NCBI GenBank assembly: GCA_910576795.1
Contig: CAJTIX010000020.1
Span: forward strand, 1-26,450
Length of the DNA: 26,450 bases
Origin: an uncultured Bacilli bacterium
Lineage (GTDB): Bacteria; Bacillota_I; Bacilli_A; RF39; UBA660
Reading direction: 5' to 3'
Below, one piece after another: positions 1 through 6,947 of the stretch. A model generated the notes under the pieces. That model did not search any database, had not been told where the DNA came from, and saw only the letters and a program-made list of their open reading frames with translations. The first letter of the stretch is position 1. Every line of letters begins with the position of its first letter. The position numbers were made by a program, and so were the translations under genes.

Positions 1-240
1 ACAATTGTAACAAGTGATTATAATAAGTTAGATGTGTGTAAATATAAAGAACAATACGAAAATGTAGAAATAGTTCATAGCGGGCAATTTCATGATAGAT
101 TTATCATATTGGATGACAAGATATTGTATCACTGTGGCGCTTCATTCAAGGATTTAGGAAAAAAGTGTTTTGCGATTACAAGAATAGAGAATCAGAACAT
201 TTTAATTCATTTGTTGGGTGAAATTAAAATATCTACATAA
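1..240 (+). CDS. C-terminal part of ORF6N/HDRF-type protein (partial, 5' end outside window)
   Basis: The reading frame is open from the first base of the window, so this is the 3' end of a longer gene, not a small gene starting at the GTG at 34. The visible part contains HDRFIILDD and, about ten residues on, GASFKDLGKKCFA. This pairing is typical of the C-terminal part of ORF6N/KilA-N-associated proteins and resembles one half of the HKD motif of phospholipase D-like proteins, with D replacing K. Such proteins are commonly prophage- or island-borne and are thought to bind DNA, but the function is not established. The N-terminal domain cannot be seen. It ends with TAA, and no clear terminator follows. 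Confidence 0.6.
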   Translation, partial: TIVTSDYNKLDVCKYKEQYENVEIVHSGQFHDRFIILDDKILYHCGASFKDLGKKCFAITRIENQNILIHLLGEIKIST

Positions 241-311
241 AAAATTTATTGTGTATAAGATACATAAAATCACTTTGTATAGGATATTACTATAGAGATA
301 TGACGCTATGG

Positions 312-320
312 TGTTATAAT
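312..320 (+). promoter_or_regulatory. Extended -10 promoter of the nucleotidyltransferase gene
   Basis: TGtTATAAT is a perfect extended -10 element at 312-320. No good -35 box lies 16-18 bp upstream, as expected for extended -10 promoters. Transcription would begin near 327, just before a GGGTGG ribosome binding site at 327-332. The -10 box overlaps the upstream ATG at 319, which argues for the ATG at 337 as the real start. Confidence 0.55.
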
Positions 321-336
321 GGCATTGGGTGGTACT

Positions 337-1095
337 ATGTTAAGTAGAAATGAAATCATTCAATTTTTAAAAGAGTTTAGTCAAAATAAACCTTATGTAT
401 ATGCTATGTGGTTAGAAGGCGCTGATGGAGTAAGTAGAGTAGATGTCTATTCTGATATTGACTTTTGGTTTGACGTAAAAAAGGAATATCAAGAATCTTT
501 CTTATATGAATGTATTGAGGAATTAAAAAAATTAGGTCCGATTGATTCAAGAGTGGATGAAATACGTGCTGAAATTGCACAGAGTAATATTCATTTAGCA
601 AATACTTCTGAATATTTGACATTAGATATTTGTGTACAGTCTCATGAAATAAGAGGATATCATGTTACTTGTTATGTTAAAAATGATATTGCTGAATTAC
701 CATTTATTCTTTTTGATAAAGATCACATTATTTCTTTTAGAGAATATGAAGTGGATATTGATAAACTGAAAAATATATTTGAACATAATAAAAACAAAAT
801 TCTACAAATGAGTAGAGTAAAAAAATATATAAGACGAAATCAATATTTAGAAGCTTATATGAAATATATAGAAAATATTGCAGATCCACTTGTGCAAATT
901 GTAAGGTTGATCTATACGCCAAGACATTATGATTATGGGTTATGCCATATATCCGATCATTTACCTAAAGAAGTTGTAGAGGAATTGCAAGTGCTATATA
1001 GAGTTACAAATTTAAAAGATATTGAAGATAATTTAGAGAATGCCTCTTCGTTGCTAAAAAAATATGGGAAGCAATTTTACACTAAATATAAGTAG
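337..1095 (+). CDS. Nucleotidyltransferase-domain protein
   Basis: This 252-residue protein has a nucleotidyltransferase signature near the N terminus: LEGAD at about 26-30, followed by YSDIDFWFDV at about 38-47, whose Asp40 and Asp42 would be the paired metal-binding acids. The layout (N-terminal NTase fold, then a mixed helical half) resembles aminoglycoside/streptomycin adenylyltransferase-like proteins that transfer a nucleotide to a small molecule. The true substrate cannot be told, and antibiotic resistance should not be assumed. The start at 337 is preferred over the in-frame ATG at 319 because the latter lies inside the -10 box, while 337 follows GGGTGG by four bases. It appears to be monocistronic, with its own promoter. 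Confidence 0.7.
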   Translation: MLSRNEIIQFLKEFSQNKPYVYAMWLEGADGVSRVDVYSDIDFWFDVKKEYQESFLYECIEELKKLGPIDSRVDEIRAEIAQSNIHLANTSEYLTLDICVQSHEIRGYHVTCYVKNDIAELPFILFDKDHIISFREYEVDIDKLKNIFEHNKNKILQMSRVKKYIRRNQYLEAYMKYIENIADPLVQIVRLIYTPRHYDYGLCHISDHLPKEVVEELQVLYRVTNLKDIEDNLENASSLLKKYGKQFYTKYK

Positions 1096-1119
1096 CAATT
1101 TGTGTAGAGTAGACAAGTA

Positions 1120-1149
1120 TTGAAAAGAATGCTATTATGTGTTTATAAA
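1120..1149 (+). promoter_or_regulatory. Possible promoter of the 114-residue protein gene
   Basis: TTGAAA at 1120-1125 and TATAAA at 1144-1149 are separated by 18 bp and lie directly before the AGGAGGG ribosome binding site. Several AT-rich alternatives exist nearby (for example TATTAT at 1133), so this is tentative. Confidence 0.3.
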
Positions 1150-1167
1150 CTATAGGAGGGACAAGTT

Positions 1168-1512
1168 GTGTTAAAAGAATTTGAAACAGCTGATGAAGTA
1201 TTTAATAGAAAGTATGAGGAACGTGGTTGGAATCAAGAAACAGAAAATAGTACAAAAGAGTCCATAGAGAAAATAGCATCTTTGCCCTTATCAGAAGAAG
1301 AATATCGAAATTTTTCTTGGTTATTGGCGAAATTGGCGTTATTAGATAAGAATGTAGCATTATGTGATATTTATTTTGAATTACAAAGACGCGCTAACTA
1401 TGGAAACAGATATGCAATGAATGAGGATATGGCCACTATAGAAGAACAATTATGGAATATTGGTACAAGAGAAGTTGTGAATCAAGAAGAATCTTCGCAT
1501 AAAAATAGATAG
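1168..1512 (+). CDS. Hypothetical protein, 114 residues
   Basis: Not recognised. It is a soluble, strongly charged, probably all-helical protein rich in Glu, Asn and Lys, with no signal peptide, membrane segment or Cys pair. A central stretch, about residues 38-75 (PLSEEEYRNFSWLLAKLALL onward), looks like packed amphipathic helices. It starts with GTG at 1168, supported by an AGGAGGG ribosome binding site at 1154-1160. It lies between the nucleotidyltransferase gene and the S10 promoter and shows no operon link to either. Small proteins of this sort can be antitoxin-like or immunity-like, but nothing in the sequence shows that. Confidence 0.6.
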   Translation: MLKEFETADEVFNRKYEERGWNQETENSTKESIEKIASLPLSEEEYRNFSWLLAKLALLDKNVALCDIYFELQRRANYGNRYAMNEDMATIEEQLWNIGTREVVNQEESSHKNR

Positions 1513-1576
1513 AAAAGTTAATTTTGTATTAAATATGAAAAGACCTGTTAAGATTCATCAATAAGTTATAACAAAT

Positions 1577-1599
1577 GTATGTAGATAGCATACTTTTTT
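1577..1599 (+). terminator. Weak candidate terminator after the 114-residue protein gene
   Basis: GTATG (1577-1581) can pair with CATAC (1589-1593) around a 7-base loop and is followed by six T. The stem is only 5 bp, so the call is weak. The rest of the 311-bp gap 1513-1823 holds the S10 promoter and leader; 1513-1576 and 1600-1661 show only AT-rich sequence. Confidence 0.35.
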
Positions 1600-1661
1600 A
1601 TTTATATGCCACTTTACAATTCCTTTTCATAAAAAAATTGTCAAAAAAGTCTAAATTTTGC

Positions 1662-1690
1662 TTGCATTTCATATAATATTCATGTACAAT
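1662..1690 (+). promoter_or_regulatory. S10 operon promoter
   Basis: TTGCAT (1662-1667) and TACAAT (1685-1690) are separated by exactly 17 bp. Transcription would start near 1697. The spacer contains TTTCATATAAT, which is also present in the rplM promoter at 24587-24615. A second -10-like TATAAT lies within the spacer (1672-1677) but has no matching -35 box. Confidence 0.75.
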
Positions 1691-1696
1691 TATGTA

Positions 1697-1823
1697 TGTG
1701 TGGCGAGCATTGATGTGTAAGGTTGCTGATACGCCAGGTTAAGTTGTTAGAAAAATTAACTTGAATATCAGGTTTTTACACGGAGCTAGTCTATACTGGA
1801 TATAGGCGAAGGGAGGATACAAT
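1697..1823 (+). promoter_or_regulatory. Structured 5' leader of the S10 operon (candidate r-protein autoregulatory leader)
   Basis: Nested helices can be traced by eye: GTGTAA 1715-1720 with TTACAC 1776-1781; CTGATA 1726-1731 with TATCAG 1766-1771; and TTAAGTTG 1739-1746 with TAACTTGA 1757-1764. A second hairpin pairs 1789-1795 with 1801-1807 just before the GGGAGG ribosome binding site (1811-1816). In addition, TGGCG at 1701-1705 is complementary to CGCCA at 1732-1736, which sits in an internal bulge of the large hairpin, giving either a pseudoknot or a competing fold. In E. coli the S10 leader is the target of L4 autoregulation; the same role here is inference. Confidence 0.6.
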
Positions 1824-2132
1824 ATGGCTGCAACAAAAGTTAGTATCAAATTAAAAGCATTTGAACACAAAAGTTTAGATGTAGCTTGTGCTAAAATTGT
1901 GGAGACTGTAAAAAGAACAGGTGGAAGCATCAGTGGACCAATTCCACTACCAACAGAAGTTGAAAAAATCACCATCTTAAGAGCAGTACACAAGTACAAA
2001 GACTCAAGAGAACAATTTGAAAAAAGAACACACAAGAGACTTATTGTAATCAACAATCCAAGCAAGGAAACAGTAGATGCATTAACACATCTAGAAATTC
2101 CAAGCGGTGTTGATATTCAAATTAAGTTATAA
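1824..2132 (+). CDS. rpsJ: Ribosomal protein S10
   Basis: 102 residues, the usual S10 length. It has the characteristic LKAFEHKSLDVACAKIVETV region near the N terminus and the PLPTEVEKITILRAVHKYKDSREQFEKRTHKR region that forms the loop contacting 16S rRNA in the 30S head. S10 also partners NusB in antitermination. It is the first gene of the S10-spc-alpha run, preceded by GGGAGG at 1811-1816 with a suitable spacer. The str-operon genes (rpsL, rpsG, fusA, tuf) that often lie upstream in Firmicutes are not present before it, since unrelated genes end at 1512. Confidence 0.97.
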   Translation: MAATKVSIKLKAFEHKSLDVACAKIVETVKRTGGSISGPIPLPTEVEKITILRAVHKYKDSREQFEKRTHKRLIVINNPSKETVDALTHLEIPSGVDIQIKL

Positions 2133-2149
2133 TTTAAGGAGGAAAAGTT

Positions 2150-2953
2150 ATGAAAGGAATCTTAGGTCGTAAATTAGGAATGACTCAAGTATTTACAAAA
2201 TCAGGTAAATTGATTCCAGTAACTGTCATTGAAGTAGAACCAAATGTGGTAACACAAATCAAAACAAAAGAAAATGATGGTTATGAAGCAATTCAACTTG
2301 GCTTTGATACCAAAAGAGAAAAATTGGCGACAAAAGCTTCAGTTGGAATTACCAACAAAGCAAACACTACACCTAAGCGCTTCTTTAGAGAAATTAGGGG
2401 TGTGGATGTAAATAACTATTCTTTAGGTCAAGAAATCACTGCAGATCTCTTTACTGAAGGAGAAGTTGTTGACGTAACAGGAACTACAAAAGGGAAAGGG
2501 TTCCAAGGTGTTATCAAAAGACATGGGCAATCAAGAGGACCTATGGGACATGGTTCACACTACCATAGAGGACCAGGTTCAATGGGAACTATGAGACCAA
2601 TGCGTGTTTTCAAAGGTAAAAAATTACCAGGACATATGGGTACATTAACAGTAACCATTCAAAATCTTGAAATTGTAAAAGTGGATATGGAAAATAATGT
2701 AATCTTAGTAAAAGGAAATGTTCCAGGACCTAAAAAGTCATTGGTAATCATTAAAACTGCTGTGAAAAATCCAGGAAAAGTAAGAGAAACAGAAGAATTG
2801 AATTCTTATGTAACAGAAGAACCTGTTGTAGCAGTAGAGGAAACCGTAACTGAAGTAACCGAAGACACAACATTGGAATCTACTGAAAATACAGAAGAAG
2901 TAGTAGAAACTGAAATAACAGAAGAAACTACAGAAACTGTAGAAGAAAATTAG
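2150..2953 (+). CDS. rplC: Ribosomal protein L3 with acidic C-terminal extension
   Basis: 267 residues, against about 205-215 for typical bacterial L3. The core, residues 1 to about 211, is standard: MKGILGRKLGMTQ at the N terminus and the KGKGFQGVIKRHG and MGHGSHYHRGPGSMG motifs that reach toward the peptidyl transferase centre of 23S rRNA. Residues 213-267 form an added tail with 20 Glu and one Asp and no Lys or Arg, rich in Thr and Val with repeats such as TEEVVET and TEETTET. An AAGGAGG site lies before the ATG, and rplD follows after 15 bp. The tail is in frame and ends at a normal TAG, so it is not an artefact of a missed stop. Confidence 0.96.
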   Translation: MKGILGRKLGMTQVFTKSGKLIPVTVIEVEPNVVTQIKTKENDGYEAIQLGFDTKREKLATKASVGITNKANTTPKRFFREIRGVDVNNYSLGQEITADLFTEGEVVDVTGTTKGKGFQGVIKRHGQSRGPMGHGSHYHRGPGSMGTMRPMRVFKGKKLPGHMGTLTVTIQNLEIVKVDMENNVILVKGNVPGPKKSLVIIKTAVKNPGKVRETEELNSYVTEEPVVAVEETVTEVTEDTTLESTENTEEVVETEITEETTETVEEN

Positions 2954-2968
2954 TAGGGAGGCAATAAT

Positions 2969-3592
2969 ATGAAAAAAATGTCTGTATTAAATATTAAGGG
3001 TGAAAAAGTTAGTGACATTTCATTAAACGAAGAAGTTTGGGGAATTGTACCAAACGATGCCGTTTTATATGATGCGATTACATTAGCAAGAAATTCACAA
3101 AGACAAGGTACCCATGAAACAAAAACACGTAGTGAAGTAAGCGGTGGTGGAAGAAAACCATGGCGTCAAAAAGGTACTGGTCGTGCAAGACAAGGAAGTA
3201 TCCGTGCAGCACAATGGTATCACGGTGGTATCGTATTTGGACCACATAATAGAAGTTATGACAAAAAAATGAATCGTAAAGAAAGAAGACTTGCTTTAAA
3301 ATCAGCTTTGGCTTATAAAACAATCAATAGTGAATTAATCATTGTAGATCAAATTCATTTTGAAACTGGTAAGACCAAAGAGGCAAAATCTTTCTTAAAC
3401 GATTTAAAAGCAGAAAAAAATATATTGATCGTTGTCGATGCGATTGATGAAAATATGATTTTGGCTACTCGTAACTTAAACAATGTTATTTTACTAGAAG
3501 CAAATGAAATCAATACATTAGATATTGTTTCTGCAGATCGTATGATTATTACAGAAGCAGCTATTAAACAAATAGAGGAGGTGCTTGTTTAA
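2969..3592 (+). CDS. rplD: Ribosomal protein L4
   Basis: 207 residues. The extended loop GTHETKTRSEVSGGGRKPWRQKGTGRARQGSIR, about residues 48-81, is the hallmark L4 segment that lines the polypeptide exit tunnel and is where macrolide-resistance changes occur in other species. The ATG at 2969 has GGGAGG seven bases upstream; an ATG three codons later is a less well placed alternative. In E. coli, L4 represses its own operon by acting on the S10 leader, and the structured leader at 1697-1823 could serve that purpose here. The stop overlaps the rplW start (TAATG). Confidence 0.97.
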   Translation: MKKMSVLNIKGEKVSDISLNEEVWGIVPNDAVLYDAITLARNSQRQGTHETKTRSEVSGGGRKPWRQKGTGRARQGSIRAAQWYHGGIVFGPHNRSYDKKMNRKERRLALKSALAYKTINSELIIVDQIHFETGKTKEAKSFLNDLKAEKNILIVVDAIDENMILATRNLNNVILLEANEINTLDIVSADRMIITEAAIKQIEEVLV

Positions 3593-3873
3593 TGAATAAT
3601 TATAGAGATATTATTAAGGCACCAATCATTACAGAAAAAAGTGCGAATTTAGCGCAAAATCAAAATACAATGACATTTAGTGTCGATGTAAGAGCAAATA
3701 AAACACAAATCAAACAAGCAATCGAAAACATTTTCGATGTAAAAGTGGAAAGTGTAAATACCATTAACGTAAAGCCTAAGAAAAAAAGAGTTGGACGTTA
3801 TGCTGGTAAAACAAATAGAGTGAAAAAAGCAATTGTTAAATTAAGAGAAGGAAGTTCAATTGAACTGAACTAA
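3592..3873 (+). CDS. rplW: Ribosomal protein L23
   Basis: 93 residues, normal for L23. It has the N-terminal YRDIIKAPIITEKSANL segment and the PKKKRVGRYAGKTNRVKKAIVKL segment that binds 23S rRNA domain III near the tunnel exit, where L23 docks trigger factor and SRP. Its ATG overlaps the rplD stop by one base, and GAGGAGGTG just upstream lies inside rplD, so translation is probably coupled. Confidence 0.97.
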   Translation: MNNYRDIIKAPIITEKSANLAQNQNTMTFSVDVRANKTQIKQAIENIFDVKVESVNTINVKPKKKRVGRYAGKTNRVKKAIVKLREGSSIELN

Positions 3874-3890
3874 TCTAAAGGAGGATATAT

Positions 3891-4721
3891 ATGGCGATTA
3901 AAAGTTATAAACCAAATACTCCAGGAACACGTGGAATGACAAAACTAACATATGAAGAAATCACAAAAACCACTCCTGAAAAGTCATTGGTTGTCACATT
4001 AAAGAAAAATGGTGGTCGTAATAATCAAGGTAAAGTAACCGTAAGACACCGTGGTGGTGGAGCCAAGAGAAAATACCGTATCATTGATTTCAAACGAAAC
4101 AAAGATGGTGTAGTTGGAACTGTTACTTCTATCGAGTACGATCCAAACAGAACTGCTAACATTGCTTTAATTACATATGCGGATGGAGAAAAAAGATATA
4201 TCTTAGCTCCAAAAGGATTAGAAGTTGGAATGCAAGTGGAAAGTGGTGCGAGTGCCGACATCAAAGTTGGTAATGCATTACCTTTAGAAAACATTCCAGA
4301 AGGAACTATGGTTCATAATGTAGAATTAAAAGCTGGTAAGGGTGGAGAATTAGCTCGTTCAGCAGGTTCTAGCGTTCAAATCTTAGGACGTGAAGGAAAA
4401 TATACATTGTTAAGACTTACGAGTGGAGAAGTTCGTAAAGTGTTAAGTACTTGTAGAGCAACTATTGGTGAAGTTGGAAATGCAGATCATGAATTAGTAA
4501 ACATTGGTAAAGCAGGTCGTAAAAGACATATGGGTATTCGCCCTACAGTTCGTGGATCTGTTATGAACCCCAATGATCACCCTCATGGTGGTGGTGAAGG
4601 TCGTGCGCCAGTTGGACGTAAAGGACCAGTTACACCTTGGGGTAAACCTGCATTGGGATATAAGACACGTCAAAACAAAAAAGCTTCTGATAAGTTAATT
4701 GTTCGTCGTCGTAAAAAATAG
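3891..4721 (+). CDS. rplB: Ribosomal protein L2
   Basis: 276 residues, full length. It begins MAIKSYKPNTPGTRGMT and carries the highly conserved MNPNDHPHGGGEGRAP region near residue 225, whose His is important at the peptidyl transferase centre and for subunit association. It ends in a basic KLIVRRRKK tail. AAGGAGG precedes the ATG. It sits in the standard place between rplW and rpsS. Confidence 0.98.
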   Translation: MAIKSYKPNTPGTRGMTKLTYEEITKTTPEKSLVVTLKKNGGRNNQGKVTVRHRGGGAKRKYRIIDFKRNKDGVVGTVTSIEYDPNRTANIALITYADGEKRYILAPKGLEVGMQVESGASADIKVGNALPLENIPEGTMVHNVELKAGKGGELARSAGSSVQILGREGKYTLLRLTSGEVRKVLSTCRATIGEVGNADHELVNIGKAGRKRHMGIRPTVRGSVMNPNDHPHGGGEGRAPVGRKGPVTPWGKPALGYKTRQNKKASDKLIVRRRKK

Positions 4722-4737
4722 TGAAAGGATGGTTTAG

Positions 4738-5010
4738 ATGGCTAGAAGTTTAAAAAAAGGACCTTTTATTGATGAACATCTAAAGAAAAAGGTTGAGAAA
4801 GTTGCATCTTCTGGAAAAAAAGAAGTAATTAAAACATGGTCTCGCCGTTCAACAATTTATCCTGAATTTATTGGACACACATTTGCTGTTCATAATGGTA
4901 AAGAATTTATTCCAGTTTATGTTACAGAAGATATGGTTGGACATAAATTAGGTGAATTTGTACCAACACGTAAATTTGGTGGACATGGCGATAACAAAGA
5001 TAAGAAATAG
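4738..5010 (+). CDS. rpsS: Ribosomal protein S19
   Basis: 90 residues. The MARSLKKGPFID start, the central TWSRRSTIYPEFIGHTFAVHNGKEFIPVYVTEDMVGHKLGEF block and the TRKFGGHG C terminus are diagnostic of S19, a 30S head protein that pairs with S13 near the A site. AAAGGATG before the ATG is a slightly weaker ribosome binding site than its neighbours have. Confidence 0.98.
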   Translation: MARSLKKGPFIDEHLKKKVEKVASSGKKEVIKTWSRRSTIYPEFIGHTFAVHNGKEFIPVYVTEDMVGHKLGEFVPTRKFGGHGDNKDKK

Positions 5011-5034
5011 TAATTATCAGGAAGGAGGACTAAA

Positions 5035-5370
5035 ATGGAAGCAAAAGCGATTGCAAAATCTCTTAGAATTGCACCTCGCAAGTGCCGTTTAGTTATAGAT
5101 TTGGTACGTGGAAAAAGCGTAGAAGAAGCTGACAGAATTTTAAGCAACTTAAATAAAGATGCTGCAAGATTAAGTCATAAAGTTTTAAAATCTGCAGTAG
5201 CAAATGCAGAAAACAATTTACATTTAGACAAATCTACTTTATATGTAAAAGAAGCATATGTAAATGAAGGACAAACATTAAAAAGAATGAAATTTGGTTC
5301 ACGTGGACATGTGGATCCAATTAAAAAAAGAACAAGTCATATCACAATTGTTGTGAGTGATGAAAAATAG
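5035..5370 (+). CDS. rplV: Ribosomal protein L22
   Basis: 111 residues. IAPRKCRLVIDLVRGKSVEEA near the N terminus and the C-terminal beta-hairpin region (about residues 80-100, with KRMKFGSRGHVDPIKKRTSHITIVV) identify L22, which lines the exit tunnel with L4. GGAAGGAGG lies before the ATG. It follows rpsS as usual. Confidence 0.97.
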   Translation: MEAKAIAKSLRIAPRKCRLVIDLVRGKSVEEADRILSNLNKDAARLSHKVLKSAVANAENNLHLDKSTLYVKEAYVNEGQTLKRMKFGSRGHVDPIKKRTSHITIVVSDEK

Positions 5371-5386
5371 TAAAGGAGGGTAACTG

Positions 5387-6070
5387 ATGGGACAAAAAGT
5401 TAGTCCAATAGGACTTAGAATCGGAATCAATAAAACTTGGGAATCAAAATGGTATGCAGGTAATAAAGATTTCGCAAAATACTTAAATAACGATAATAAA
5501 ATTCGTAAATTTTTAGGAAAAAAATTAAAAGATGCGTCTGTTTCTAATATCATTATCGAAAGAAATGCATCTAAAACGGACATCATTATCCACACTGCAA
5601 AACCAGGTGTTGTTATCGGACACGGTGGAGATGAAATTGAAAAATTAAAAAAAGAATTATCAAAATTAGTCAATGAAAATATTCAAATTTCTATTATGGA
5701 AATTAAAAACCCAGATATCAATGCAGCTTTAGTTGCAGAAAATATCGCACATCAAATTGAAAATCGTGTTTCATTCCGTGTTGCACAAAAGAAGGCAATC
5801 AGAAATGCGATGAAGGCAGGAGCAAAAGGAATTAAAACTTCTGTATCAGGACGTTTGGGTGGAGCTGATATGGCAAGAACCGAAGGTTATACAGAAGGAA
5901 ATATTCCATTACATACTTTAAGAGCAGATGTAGATTATTCTCATAAAGAAGCAGATACTACATATGGAAAAATTGGTGTTAAAGTATGGATTTACAAAGG
6001 AGAAATCCTTGCCTCTAAAGAAAAGGAGGTAAAATCAAATGGCAGTCATTCCGAAAAGAACGAAATATAG
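5387..6070 (+). CDS. rpsC: Ribosomal protein S3
   Basis: 227 residues. It has MGQKVSPIGLRIGI at the start, a KH type II domain with PGVVIGHGGDEIEKLKKEL at about residues 63-81, and the C-terminal domain with GAKGIKTSVSGRLGGADMARTE, part of the mRNA-entry helicase site. The KH GxxG loop reads GHGG. The last 32 bases overlap the start of rplP, whose AAAGGAGG ribosome binding site is therefore inside rpsC, so the two are probably translationally coupled. Confidence 0.97.
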   Translation: MGQKVSPIGLRIGINKTWESKWYAGNKDFAKYLNNDNKIRKFLGKKLKDASVSNIIIERNASKTDIIIHTAKPGVVIGHGGDEIEKLKKELSKLVNENIQISIMEIKNPDINAALVAENIAHQIENRVSFRVAQKKAIRNAMKAGAKGIKTSVSGRLGGADMARTEGYTEGNIPLHTLRADVDYSHKEADTTYGKIGVKVWIYKGEILASKEKEVKSNGSHSEKNEI

Positions 6071-6470
6071 AAGACCACATCGTTTACGTTACGATGGTGT
6101 TGCCAAAGGAAATACAAAAGTAAACTTTGGTGAATATGGTTTAATGGCAATGGAAGGTGCTTGGATTACCCAACAACAAATCGAAGCTGCCCGTGTTGCA
6201 ATGACACGTTACATGAAACGTGGAGGAAAAGTATGGATTAATATCTTCCCTCATCTTTCATTAACGAAAATTCCATTAGAAACTCGTATGGGTAAAGGTA
6301 AAGGACAACCTGAAGTATGGGTTGCAGTTGTCAAAAAAGGAAAAGTTATGTTTGAAATCGCTGGTGTGGATGAAGCAACAGCTCGTGAAGCATTACGTCT
6401 TGCTATGCATAAGCTTCCAATCAAATGTAAATTTGTAACAAAAGAAAGTGGTGAGGCAAGTGAAAAATAA
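6039..6470 (+). CDS. rplP: Ribosomal protein L16
   Basis: 143 residues. It begins MAVIPKRTKYRRPHRLRYDGVAKG, and the GAWITQQQIEAARVAMTRYMKRGGKVWINIFPHLSLTKIPLETRMGKGKG block is diagnostic of L16, which organises the A-site region of 23S rRNA. It overlaps the end of rpsC by 32 bases. It runs into rpmC with an 11-base overlap if rpmC starts at the GTG at 6460. Confidence 0.97.
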   Translation: MAVIPKRTKYRRPHRLRYDGVAKGNTKVNFGEYGLMAMEGAWITQQQIEAARVAMTRYMKRGGKVWINIFPHLSLTKIPLETRMGKGKGQPEVWVAVVKKGKVMFEIAGVDEATAREALRLAMHKLPIKCKFVTKESGEASEK

Positions 6471-6666
6471 GGAAATCAGAGAAATGTCTACTGAAGAAAT
6501 CGTTGCAAAAATAGAATCTTGCAAAGAAGAATTATTTAATTTACGTTTTAGCCAAGCTACTGGAAATTTAGAAAAACCTTCAAGAATTCATGAATTAAGA
6601 AAGTTAGTAGCTCGTATGAAGACGATCTTACGTGAACGTGAATTAAGTGCGAAGGAGGAAAATTAA
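6460..6666 (+). CDS. rpmC: Ribosomal protein L29
   Basis: 68 residues from the GTG at 6460. The N terminus MKNKEIREMSTEEIVAKI matches L29 well, followed by the two-helix hairpin ending KLVARMKTILREREL. An upstream in-frame GTG at 6448 would add four residues atypical of L29 and has a poor ribosome binding site. The chosen start has GGTGAGG only three bases away, so initiation may depend on coupling with rplP, which it overlaps. ATG at 6484 is a weaker alternative. The stop overlaps the rpsQ ATG (TAATG). Confidence 0.92.
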   Translation: MKNKEIREMSTEEIVAKIESCKEELFNLRFSQATGNLEKPSRIHELRKLVARMKTILRERELSAKEEN

Positions 6667-6926
6667 TGGAAACTACTAGTAAGCGTGAAATAGTAGGAAC
6701 AGTTGTAAGTGATAAAACAGATAAAACCATTACAGTTTTAGTTGAAACTTATAAAAAAGACCCACTATATGGAAAACGTGTAAAAGATTCAAAAAAATAT
6801 GCTGTTCATGATGAAAAGAACGAAGCGAAAGTTGGAGATAGAGTGCGTATAGTAGAAACTAGACCATTATCAAAAACGAAACATTTCCGTTTAGTCGAAA
6901 TCGTGGAAAAAGCAGTCATTTTATAA
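6666..6926 (+). CDS. rpsQ: Ribosomal protein S17
   Basis: 86 residues. The OB-fold pattern KREIVGTVVSDKTDKTITVLVE, then DPLYGKRVKDSKKYAVHDE and VGDRVRIVETRPLSKTKHFRLVEIVEKA, is classic S17, an early 16S rRNA binder. It overlaps the rpmC stop by one base, and GAAGGAGG sits in the end of rpmC. Confidence 0.97.
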   Translation: METTSKREIVGTVVSDKTDKTITVLVETYKKDPLYGKRVKDSKKYAVHDEKNEAKVGDRVRIVETRPLSKTKHFRLVEIVEKAVIL

Positions 6927-6947
6927 AACTGGGAGGAGGATCAATTT

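Noticed and set aside
337..1095. Calling the nucleotidyltransferase an antibiotic resistance enzyme
   Set aside because: Only the generic nucleotidyltransferase signature is visible; nothing in the sequence shows the substrate.
1672..1677. TATAAT within the S10 spacer as the main -10 box
   Set aside because: No -35 box lies 16-18 bp upstream, while TTGCAT-17-TACAAT fits well and is repeated at rplM.
1739..2065. 108-codon reverse-strand frame opposite rpsJ and its leader
   Set aside because: Opposite a certain gene and a structured leader, with no supporting signals.
5299..5673. 124-codon reverse-strand frame opposite rplV/rpsC
   Set aside because: It overlaps two certain ribosomal protein genes and has no ribosome binding site or recognisable protein.
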